The notes under the pieces are model-generated. The model ran no database searches and was not told where the DNA came from. It saw only the letters and a program-made list of their open reading frames with translations. A DNA stretch of 34,384 nucleotides from Candidatus Altimarinota bacterium (GTDB taxonomy: Bacteria; Patescibacteriota; Gracilibacteria; UBA1369). The stretch covers positions 1-34,384 of the forward strand of contig JAGOLJ010000002.1 in the NCBI GenBank assembly GCA_017994125.1. The letters run 5' to 3'. Position 1 is the stretch's first letter. The number at the start of each line of letters is the position of its first letter. Shown here piece by piece: positions 7,879 to 14,925 of this stretch. A program made the position numbers and the translations under genes.

Positions 7879-8715
7879 ATGCAAGAATATGTTGAAATTC
7901 CTGAAGGTGCGGGTAAAAACGGGCCAGAGAGGCTGAAACATATACCCCAAAGAGATTCTGGCATCATCAGAAAAGAAGTTTCTGGCAAAGTCCAAAATCT
8001 TCTTTCCGGCAAGGATCAGCCCGTTAATTGGGTAACATTTTTTGATGACAAGCTGCAGCAGGTACAAAGTAATGCTGGTGCTACTCCAATGAAAGGAATC
8101 TCTGCCAAAGACCTGAATGACGCAAATAAGATTGCCGATATGTACGCCGAAGTCAGCAGCGATAAGGACGCCAGAAGTTTTTTAAAGGAAGCTGCCGAGT
8201 TTCTGGATGATACATCCGCAATGGCTAAACTGCGCGATATATGGGAAGGAAAAGGTCTGTCAGAAGAGAACAGGCACCGTATCAGATTCATCAAATGGCT
8301 TATCATCAATAAACCTGATTATGCCATCCCTGACCCGCTTTTAACTTCCTTAAAACTACTTTATAAATGCGGCTTTTTATCCCCTTATCATGATGATCCT
8401 GAAATGGAAAAAGAATATCATCAGCATCTTGGTAATTTGGATAAAAAACTGCTTAAATGGGGAACAGCACTGGCTGTCATTCTCCAGCCGGAATTGATTG
8501 TTGTTGTCCCGCTTCTCATTCCTATCAATAAAATTATTGATGCCAAAGAGGCTACCTTTACCGACATCCGCAATCATCTGGTAACCAGGCGTGCCCAGAA
8601 ATCGGCAAAAGGAAAAAGTGCAGGCACTGTGGCCATGCAGCCTCCCAGGTCAACCAGAAACGCAGCAGAAAAACCTGCAACTAAAGACGTCAGCGACTTT
8701 GTTACCTTTAACTAG
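7879..8715 (+). CDS. Unknown protein, second of a probable paralogous pair
   Basis: 278 residues; no family recognised. It is mostly helical with no signal peptide. A hydrophobic stretch at about residues 195-216 (KWGTALAVILQPELIVVVPL) could be a membrane or buried helix; the equivalent stretch of the upstream protein is more polar. The C-terminal 45 residues are low-complexity and basic (Lys, Ala, Thr, Pro). It follows the upstream gene by 18 bp. Its 3' end overlaps the convergent sufT gene by 8 bp, with no terminator visible between them. Confidence 0.72.
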   Translation: MQEYVEIPEGAGKNGPERLKHIPQRDSGIIRKEVSGKVQNLLSGKDQPVNWVTFFDDKLQQVQSNAGATPMKGISAKDLNDANKIADMYAEVSSDKDARSFLKEAAEFLDDTSAMAKLRDIWEGKGLSEENRHRIRFIKWLIINKPDYAIPDPLLTSLKLLYKCGFLSPYHDDPEMEKEYHQHLGNLDKKLLKWGTALAVILQPELIVVVPLLIPINKIIDAKEATFTDIRNHLVTRRAQKSAKGKSAGTVAMQPPRSTRNAAEKPATKDVSDFVTFN

Positions 8716-9037
8716 TTTGTCCTGGAAGAGGCCTGTTTCCCCATAGCATTTGCCTGATTTCGGGTTTAATCATTTCCAGGCTCCAGGGCGGATCCCAGAC
8801 CACCTCAATTTGAACATCCTTAACTCCAGGCTGTTTTTTTAGGACATTTTCAACATCCTCAGTCATCTGCGGCCCCAGCGGACAGCCCACATAGGTGAAA
8901 GTCATTTTTACTTTTAAAACGCCGCCATTGTCCTCAATTGAATAAATCAATCCAAGATCGGCCAGCCCAATACCCAGCTCTGGATCGAGCGCTTCATTAA
9001 GAGCTTTGTAATAAGGATTTTTTTCATCTATCGGCAT
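8708..9037 (-). CDS. sufT: SufT-like MIP18/DUF59-family Fe-S assembly protein
   Basis: 109 residues. It has the DUF59 signature DPE (18-20), the DLGLIY segment (27-32) and the conserved Cys in YVGCPLGPQM (C52). Family members help deliver or mature Fe-S clusters, and SufT-type proteins are common at the end of suf operons. It is the last gene of the operon here, 11 bp after sufU. The C-terminal WDPPWSLEMI is typical of the family. Confidence 0.88.
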   Translation of the reverse strand: MPIDEKNPYYKALNEALDPELGIGLADLGLIYSIEDNGGVLKVKMTFTYVGCPLGPQMTEDVENVLKKQPGVKDVQIEVVWDPPWSLEMIKPEIRQMLWGNRPLPGQTS

Positions 9038-9048
9038 CGTAGACAGAT

Positions 9049-9429
9049 TTATTTAGCGGCTTTCTTATGCTTTTCGAGAGCCTTTTTTAAAGTAACCAGA
9101 CTAAGCAGTGCGCATTTTACCCTTCCCTGGGAAATAGGCACAGCCAGCATTTTGTAGATATCATCATTAGAAACCTTGCGGGCCTTTTCGACAGTTAATC
9201 CCTTTACCATTTCTGTAAGCATCGAAGCGCTTGCCTGACTTATAGCGCACCCAGAACCGGAAAATTTGATATCCGATATTTTACCTTTGGCATCAGTTTT
9301 TAACTGCATGGTAATCTTATCGCCACAGGTAATATTAACATCACGGGCTTTAAGGTTGGCTCCCTTCAACAAGCCAAAATTTCGGGGATTACGGTAATGA
9401 TCCAAAATGTTTTCTGCGTAAAGTTCCAT
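9049..9429 (-). CDS. sufU: SufU/IscU-type scaffold or sulfur-transfer protein
   Basis: 126 residues. The three conserved Cys are present: C35 in ITCGD (with D37), C61 in GSGCAISQASASM, and C106 in RVKCALLSL. The GSGCAIS motif and a longer spacer before the third Cys fit SufU, which accepts sulfur from SufS, often as a Zn protein, rather than classical IscU. It starts only 4 bp after the sufS stop, so the two are co-translated and probably partners. Confidence 0.92.
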   Translation of the reverse strand: MELYAENILDHYRNPRNFGLLKGANLKARDVNITCGDKITMQLKTDAKGKISDIKFSGSGCAISQASASMLTEMVKGLTVEKARKVSNDDIYKMLAVPISQGRVKCALLSLVTLKKALEKHKKAAK

Positions 9430-9433
9430 CTGT

Positions 9434-10669
9434 TCAGTCTTTAATTTTAAAAATCTTGATCACCTTTTTAAGCGCTATAACAGCACGGTCTACGTCTTCC
9501 TGCGTGTTATAGAAATAAAAACTCATCCTTGCCACACCGTTTTCCGCCCCCAGCTTTTTTACATACGGTTCGGCGCAAAGAAAACCGACTCTTATTGCTA
9601 CTCCGCATGAATTGAAAATTGAACCGATATCATGAGGATGAACTCCCTTGATTGTGAAAGAGAAAATGCCGCTCGCATCCCCCCACTTTTTGGGCAGATA
9701 AACTTTTAGGCCTGGAACATCTTTCAGCTTTTCAAAGGCGTATTTAACCAGTTTTAAATCGTGTTCATAAATATTTTTAAAGCCAACTTTCTGCAGATAC
9801 TTAAGAGCTTCATTAAAAGCTATTACGTCGGCAATATTGGGAGTGCCGGCTTCAAATTTCCAGGGGAGGTCATTCCATGTCGCTTTTTTTAATGTAACTT
9901 CCTTAATCATTTCTCCACCAAAGAGGAACGGATCCATTTTTTCAAGGATTTTTCTTTTTGCATAAAGTACGCCCACTCCGGTTGGTCCACACATTTTATG
10001 TGATGAAAAAGCCAGGAAATCACATCCACTTTTCTTTACATCAATACCAAGATGCGGAACACCCTGAGCCCCGTCAATCATTACCAACGCGCCTTTCTGG
10101 TGAGCCATACGGATAATCCTGTTGATCGGCGTAATTGTTCCAGTAACATTGGCCATTTGTGTTACCGCGACCAGTTTTGTTTTTCTGGTCAGCAATTTTT
10201 GAAACGCATCAAGATCAAGATTTAAATCTTTTGCCAGAGGTATTACTTTTAATATTGCCTTCTTACGCCTGCAAAGTTCCTGCCAGGGGATCAGGTTTGA
10301 GTGATGCTCCATCAGGGAAACAATTATTTCATCACCTTTTTTGATGTTTTTTTCACCCCAGGTATAGGCTACCAGATTGATTGATTCAGTCGTATTGCGG
10401 GTAAAAACAATCTCTTCGGGACTGGCAGCATTGATAAAAGAAGAAACAGTTTTTCGGGTTGCCTCATAGGCAGTAGTTGCTTTTTCAGCCACTTCATAAA
10501 TACCCCTGTGGATATTTGCATTCAGGGATGTGTAGTAATCATTCAGCGCTTTAATTACTTTGGCCGGTTTCTGTGATGTTGCAGCATTATCAAGATAACA
10601 AATCCTGCTGCCACTCATCCGGGTCTTTAAAAAGGGGAACTCTACTAAATAATCTGCTTTTTTAGGCAT
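9434..10669 (-). CDS. sufS: Cysteine desulfurase SufS (class II)
   Basis: 411 residues, a PLP enzyme that takes sulfur from L-cysteine for Fe-S clusters. The PLP lysine is K225 in FSSHKMCGPTG. Other landmarks are MEHHSN (120-125), the PLP-ring Asp in MIDGAQ (D199) and the R-x-N-T-T-E segment at 91-95. The catalytic Cys is C365 in RVGFLCAEP, where most SufS proteins have RAGxHCAQP; the His before Cys is replaced by Leu. The order sufS-sufU-sufT is directly continuous. Confidence 0.95.
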   Translation of the reverse strand: MPKKADYLVEFPFLKTRMSGSRICYLDNAATSQKPAKVIKALNDYYTSLNANIHRGIYEVAEKATTAYEATRKTVSSFINAASPEEIVFTRNTTESINLVAYTWGEKNIKKGDEIIVSLMEHHSNLIPWQELCRRKKAILKVIPLAKDLNLDLDAFQKLLTRKTKLVAVTQMANVTGTITPINRIIRMAHQKGALVMIDGAQGVPHLGIDVKKSGCDFLAFSSHKMCGPTGVGVLYAKRKILEKMDPFLFGGEMIKEVTLKKATWNDLPWKFEAGTPNIADVIAFNEALKYLQKVGFKNIYEHDLKLVKYAFEKLKDVPGLKVYLPKKWGDASGIFSFTIKGVHPHDIGSIFNSCGVAIRVGFLCAEPYVKKLGAENGVARMSFYFYNTQEDVDRAVIALKKVIKIFKIKD

Positions 10670-10725
10670 AGGTTACAACGAAACATGGATATACAATGGC
10701 CCAATCCTAAGGGCGGGACTTTTCT

Positions 10726-10857
10726 TTATCGGCAGCAGCCACAGCAGCCACCTTTTTTCTTTGTTTTACTCTTTGGATTGCAATCAGGACAGCCTTTTGA
10801 GCCACAATCGCATTTTGACTTTTTAACAGGCTTTTTTGTTACCTTTTTTGTTGGCAT
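10726..10857 (-). CDS. 43-residue Cys-rich mini-protein inside the suf operon
   Basis: A short gene that is easily missed: ATG at 10857 and TAA at 10728-10726, filling the gap between sufD (38 bp away) and sufS (56 bp away). The N-terminal 15 residues are Lys-rich (MPTKKVTKKPVKKSK). Eight Cys follow, arranged C16-x-C18, C23-x-x-C26, C38-C39-x-C41-C42, and the protein ends GGCCGCCR. Such spacing suggests metal (Zn, Fe or Cu) or Fe-S binding, as in metallothionein-like or metallochaperone peptides. I do not recognise a family. Its position suggests a role in iron or sulfur handling. The start has no Shine-Dalgarno, as is usual in this window. Confidence 0.72.
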   Translation of the reverse strand: MPTKKVTKKPVKKSKCDCGSKGCPDCNPKSKTKKKGGCCGCCR

Positions 10858-10895
10858 AAAAATATTGTTATGTATTTGTCTAAATATAATGGTAG

Positions 10896-11513
10896 TTAGA
10901 GCGAATTGGCAATGAATTTATCAATTTGGGAAATTACTTCCTGATCATTGCCAGCCTCAGCAAGAGGAACTTTTAAAAAACTTTCGATCAGAATTTTTAT
11001 TGCATCCGGATGGTTAATGCCCCTACTCATCAGGTAAAAGAGCTCCTCTTGATCAGGTTTGCCGGTGGTCGCGGCATGGCCCGCTTTTACATCATCAGCT
11101 TTAATTTCAAGTGCCGGAGTGGTGATGCTTTTGGCTTTATCAGACAATAGATAAGTTTTATGCGCCAGATAAGAATCACTAAGCTGCGCTTTTTTTTCTA
11201 TGATCAGATCCCCCTTGAAAGTAGCTGAAGCTTCTTCAAAAAGAACTGTTTTAATTGTTAGGCGGGATTTACACGATCTTTTTAAATGCCTTATCGTTAC
11301 GCCAAAATCAAACTTGTCTCTTTTGGATCCAATCAGAATTATAAAAATATTGAGTTTTGCATCTTCTCCGTTCAAAGTGAACTCCAGTTTTCTGCTTCCT
11401 GCCCAGCCGGAATTAAGCAGGTAAAAATACCTGAAATCCCCGCTCTTGGTAATTTTAGAATGCCTGTCCTCAAGCTTCTGGTAAACCTCTGTTTTTTGCT
11501 CTTCCTTTTTCAT
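10896..11513 (-). CDS. sufD: SufD, short form
   Basis: 205 residues, about half the usual SufD length. It keeps the beta-helix/C-terminal core of the SufBD family: HKTYLLSDKAKSITTPALEI (118-137), then AGHAATTGKPDQEELFYLMSRGI (144-166) with H146, the family signature near the SufB-SufD interface. The N-terminal helical domain is missing. SufD pairs with SufB and SufC to assemble clusters. It lies 38 bp after sufB. The alternative view is a generic SufBD-family protein, but the order sufC-sufB-sufD supports the name. Confidence 0.87.
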   Translation of the reverse strand: MKKEEQKTEVYQKLEDRHSKITKSGDFRYFYLLNSGWAGSRKLEFTLNGEDAKLNIFIILIGSKRDKFDFGVTIRHLKRSCKSRLTIKTVLFEEASATFKGDLIIEKKAQLSDSYLAHKTYLLSDKAKSITTPALEIKADDVKAGHAATTGKPDQEELFYLMSRGINHPDAIKILIESFLKVPLAEAGNDQEVISQIDKFIANSL

Positions 11514-11551
11514 TTACGATTTATTTAATACGATGTTTTTCACCATCACAG

Positions 11552-12949
11552 TCACCCTACTGCGCCTTCCATTTCCATTTCAATCAGCCTGTTCATTTCA
11601 ATGGCGTATTCCATTGGCAGGCCGCGCACAATTGGTTCAATAAATCCGTTAACAATCAGCGCTGAAGCCTCCTGTTCACTTAAGCCCCTGGACATAAGGT
11701 AAAACAATTGCTCTTCGCCAATTTTGCTTACAGTAGCCTCATGTTCCATGGTGACATCTTCCTCATTGATATCCATTGTGGGATAGGTATCAGACCTCGA
11801 TTCAGGATTAAGCATCAGGGCATTGCATGAAACTTTGCTTTTAACTCCCTTACAGCCGTTCAGAACTTTTATTAGACCACGGTATGAAGTTCTTCCACTG
11901 CCTTTACTAATCGATCGCGAGTCAATTTTAGAAGAAGTATTGGGCGCAAAATGGAAAATTTTTGAACCAGTATCCTGATGTTGTCCATTGCCTGCAAACG
12001 CCACCGAAAGAACCTCTGCCCGGGCGCCCGGGCCGGTTAGGTAAACGGCAGGGTATTTCATCGTCAGTTTTGAGCCAAGATTGCAGTCCAGCCAGAACAT
12101 CTCGCCGTCGGCCATCACTTTCGCCCTTTTGGTAACAAGATTATAGACGTTATTAGACCAGTTCTGGATTGTTGTATACTGCACCCGGGCGCCCTCCATC
12201 ACAATAATTTCAACCACCGCCGCGTGGAGGGAATCCGATGAATAGGTCGGGGCGGTACATCCTTCAACATAATGCAGTGATGACCCCTTGTCAGCGATAA
12301 TCAGAGTCCGTTCAAACTGCCCCATTTTAATCGCGTTGATGCGGAAATAAGCTTGCAGCGGCATTTCAATTTTTACGCCAGGTGGAACGTAAATAAAAGA
12401 TCCACCTGACCAAACTGCGCTGTTCAGTGCGGCAAATTTGTTATCACGCGCTGGCACCACTGTGGCAAAATGCTTTCTGAAAAGTTCCGGATAATGGAGT
12501 AATCCGTCCTCAATGCTTTCAAAAATAACACCCTGCCGTGCCAGATCTTCCTTCAGATGGTGATACACAACTTCACTTTCAAACATCGCTCCGGAGCCTG
12601 CCAAAAACTTCCTTTCCGCCTGCGGAACTCCCAATTTATCAAAAGTTTCTTTAATTTTTTTGGGAACTTTTTTCCAGTCGCGCTCAACACCCGACACTGG
12701 TTTCAGGTAATAATAAATATCATCAAAATCGATCTTCCCCAAATCGCCGCCCCATGATGGCAACGGCTTTTCTTTGTAAATTTCGTAAGCTTTCAGCCTG
12801 AAATCCAGCATCCATTTTGGTTCCTTTTTTAGACGTGAAATTTCTTCAACAACTTTACGGCAAAGGCCTTTCCCCGTTTTTACCACAGGATCCTCATCAA
12901 TATGAAAGCCATATTTGTACCCGTCACTAAATGTCTGTTTTTTAACCAT
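11552..12949 (-). CDS. sufB: SufB, Fe-S cluster scaffold
   Basis: 465 residues from the ATG at 12949, the normal SufB length. Landmarks are YKYGFHIDEDPVV at the N-terminus, EPKWMLDFRLKAYE, the long beta-helix with HYVEGCTAP, and the C-terminal MEHEATVSKIGEEQLFYLMSRG. SufB forms the scaffold complex with SufC and SufD. A frame-open ATG at 13000 would add 17 residues and overlap sufC; the 12949 start agrees better with the conserved N-terminus and leaves a 10-bp gap after the sufC stop. No Shine-Dalgarno is seen for either choice. Confidence 0.95.
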   Translation of the reverse strand: MVKKQTFSDGYKYGFHIDEDPVVKTGKGLCRKVVEEISRLKKEPKWMLDFRLKAYEIYKEKPLPSWGGDLGKIDFDDIYYYLKPVSGVERDWKKVPKKIKETFDKLGVPQAERKFLAGSGAMFESEVVYHHLKEDLARQGVIFESIEDGLLHYPELFRKHFATVVPARDNKFAALNSAVWSGGSFIYVPPGVKIEMPLQAYFRINAIKMGQFERTLIIADKGSSLHYVEGCTAPTYSSDSLHAAVVEIIVMEGARVQYTTIQNWSNNVYNLVTKRAKVMADGEMFWLDCNLGSKLTMKYPAVYLTGPGARAEVLSVAFAGNGQHQDTGSKIFHFAPNTSSKIDSRSISKGSGRTSYRGLIKVLNGCKGVKSKVSCNALMLNPESRSDTYPTMDINEEDVTMEHEATVSKIGEEQLFYLMSRGLSEQEASALIVNGFIEPIVRGLPMEYAIEMNRLIEMEMEGAVG

Positions 12950-12959
12950 TTCAGAATTG

Positions 12960-13730
12960 CTAGAGACCCTTAATGAATTTTTCATATCCATGCTTTTCAA
13001 CCTGTTTATATAGCTCGCTGCCGCCAGATTTTACCAGTCTGCCATCTGCCATAATATGTACATAATCAGGCTTCAGAAATTTTAGAATCCGCTCATAATG
13101 GGTAATAATCAGCAATGCTGATTTCCCTTCATCAAAGAATTTTTTTATACCACCGGCTGCTACCTTAAGAGCGTCCACATCCAGCCCGGAGTCGATTTCA
13201 TCAAGCATTGCAAACTTTGGTTTCAGTATTCCCATTTGCAGAATTTCAGCACGCTTTTTTTCCCCGCCGGAAAACCCCTCATTAAGGCTTCTTCCAATAA
13301 AAGCCCTGTCCATTTTCATCTCTTCAAGATTCTGCTGCATCACTTCATAAAACTCCAGCGGGCCATAGGGCCTCTCTTTTTCCTTATTCGCTTTAATCAG
13401 GTTGTTTTTTGCAAGTCTGACAAAATTGCCAAAAAGCACTCCCGGAATTTCCCTTGGATACTGGAAAGCTAAAAATAGTCCTTTTTGAGCCCGTTTATCT
13501 ACACCCAGCTTTAAAACATCCTCCCCATTTAAAAGCACTTTGCCCTTAGTGACCTTAAGACCAGGGTGTCCCATAATGGCATTCAAAAGCGTGCTTTTCC
13601 CTGAACCATTGGGCCCCATTATGATATGCATCTCTCCCGTCTTGATGGTCAGATCAAAACCTTTAACAATCTCCCTGTTGTCGGCGGCAACGTACAATCC
13701 CTTAATTTCAAGTTTTTCTTTTTTAGGCAT
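12960..13730 (-). CDS. sufC: SufC, ATPase of the SufBCD complex
   Basis: 256 residues, an ABC-type ATPase. Walker A is GPNGSGKST (39-47), the signature is FSGGEKKRAE, Walker B is FAMLDEIDSGLD with the SufC-typical EIDSGLD, and the H-loop is ITHYERIL. SufC hydrolyses ATP in the soluble SufBCD scaffold. The open frame continues upstream into the preceding gene, but family members begin at the position of MPKKEKLEIKGL, so the ATG at 13730 is chosen. It lies 58 bp after the GNAT-like gene. Confidence 0.95.
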   Translation of the reverse strand: MPKKEKLEIKGLYVAADNREIVKGFDLTIKTGEMHIIMGPNGSGKSTLLNAIMGHPGLKVTKGKVLLNGEDVLKLGVDKRAQKGLFLAFQYPREIPGVLFGNFVRLAKNNLIKANKEKERPYGPLEFYEVMQQNLEEMKMDRAFIGRSLNEGFSGGEKKRAEILQMGILKPKFAMLDEIDSGLDVDALKVAAGGIKKFFDEGKSALLIITHYERILKFLKPDYVHIMADGRLVKSGGSELYKQVEKHGYEKFIKGL

Positions 13731-13788
13731 GGATAAATCAAAAAACAGCAACAGCAGTATCGCACGGTTGCCTGATTTTTTCCACCAT

Positions 13789-14790
13789 TTATCCCGCCAC
13801 CTTAATTGCCGGCTTCTCAGTGAAATTATACCATTTGTCCGCTTCATCAAATTCCCGGAAAATAACACCATTCTCTTTCATCTCACTTCGTTTTTTTTGA
13901 GAAATAAGGTGTAAAACAGGAATCTCTGCAAGATTGTTTTTCAGTTTCTGGAAATATAACATCACCGTTTTCATCATTTTTTGATAGGCGGCTTCATTTT
14001 TAAAATACTGCAGGGGAGGCATATTAAATATCCTGAAAGTTGAAAGTGCGGCCTGCAGCAACTCCTCACGGCCGATCTCTTCATGCCCCTTTACCAGTCC
14101 CATCATAAAATGTTCCGGAGAAGTTCCGGATAGTGCTTCACCGCATTCCTGACTCCATTCCAGAGGCGGATGCGTATATGGAACCTGGATAAAAGCTCCA
14201 TTTTTTTGATAATAAACTCTGTTAATCCCAACATTATTGAAGAATTTTTCCGCTGCCGGCAACGTTTCTCCGGCAATAATTTTTACGCTTTCATTCATTT
14301 TTGCGGCATACGTATCTGCCTGACGGAAGATACTGGCATGTAATTGCCCCGCCAACCCCATCCGTCTGGAAAGAACATAGCCAATCAGAACCGACCCCGA
14401 TCCAAGTCTTTGCCCGCTTTCATCAAGGTTAGAAGCATAATGCGCCATAAGTGCTCCAACAATTTTTCCTTCATGGTCTTTGGCTGCATTTATAAAAATT
14501 TTACTTGGCCAGCCTGGATAATTTTCACGGTTCAGAAAATCTCGAATATTTTCTACCGAATCCATATCTTCAGGCTTAAAGAAAGTGCTGAAAAAAGCAT
14601 GGACTTCATTAAGCAGTTCATCGTCCTGACCGTCCAGGTCTTCAATAAAATATAATGGCTGCCGGCTATCTGAATCTTTTGGAATTAGACCTTTTTTGCC
14701 ATCAGGTAGGTCAATTTTTTCATAATTGCTGGAAACCTCAATTTTATGGATTTGTTTGGAAATTCCATCCAAATCTGCGTCGCTGGCCAT
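13789..14790 (-). CDS. GNAT-like acetyltransferase-fold protein at the head of the suf operon
   Basis: 333 residues. The middle part resembles a GNAT fold: KIFINAAKDHEGKIVGALMAHY, then GYVLSRRMGLAGQL, in which R142-x-x-G145-x-A147 fits the acetyl-CoA-binding R/Q-x-x-G-x-G/A motif, then AAEKFFNNVGINRVYY, which fits the last helix-strand. The N-terminal 50 and C-terminal 130 residues are not recognised. The substrate is unknown. The gene is directly downstream of a near-consensus promoter and only 58 bp before sufC, so it may be the first gene of the suf transcript; a link to Fe-S metabolism is inference only. Confidence 0.62.
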   Translation of the reverse strand: MASDADLDGISKQIHKIEVSSNYEKIDLPDGKKGLIPKDSDSRQPLYFIEDLDGQDDELLNEVHAFFSTFFKPEDMDSVENIRDFLNRENYPGWPSKIFINAAKDHEGKIVGALMAHYASNLDESGQRLGSGSVLIGYVLSRRMGLAGQLHASIFRQADTYAAKMNESVKIIAGETLPAAEKFFNNVGINRVYYQKNGAFIQVPYTHPPLEWSQECGEALSGTSPEHFMMGLVKGHEEIGREELLQAALSTFRIFNMPPLQYFKNEAAYQKMMKTVMLYFQKLKNNLAEIPVLHLISQKKRSEMKENGVIFREFDEADKWYNFTEKPAIKVAG

Positions 14791-14812
14791 GATAAAATTA
14801 AAACTTACCCCG

Positions 14813-14840
14813 ATTATAACAAGAAAGATAAATGTGTCAA
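14813..14840 (-). promoter_or_regulatory. Near-consensus promoter for the GNAT-suf operon
   Basis: On the minus strand TTGACA (14835-14840), a 16-bp spacer, and TATAAT (14813-14818) preceded by TGT. Both hexamers match the sigma-70 consensus perfectly. It is 22 bp ahead of the start codon and is the strongest promoter in the window. Confidence 0.8.
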
Positions 14841-14890
14841 TGAGGTAATGGCTTTGTAATCGCCTTTTAATAGGTTCTTACCCCTTTTTA

Positions 14891-14899
14891 TGCTAAAAT
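14891..14899 (+). promoter_or_regulatory. Extended -10 element for the M15/SLT gene
   Basis: TGCTAAAAT fits an extended -10, 26 bp before the ATG at 14926. No good -35 is visible. Confidence 0.4.
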
Positions 14900-14925
14900 A
14901 TAAAGATTTATAGAACCTCTACTCA

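Noticed and set aside
10685-10915. A plus-strand 76-codon frame
   Set aside because: It lies opposite the Cys-rich mini-gene and sufD, is Phe/Gln-biased, as expected for the complement of Lys-rich and Cys-rich coding sequence, and disagrees with operon direction.
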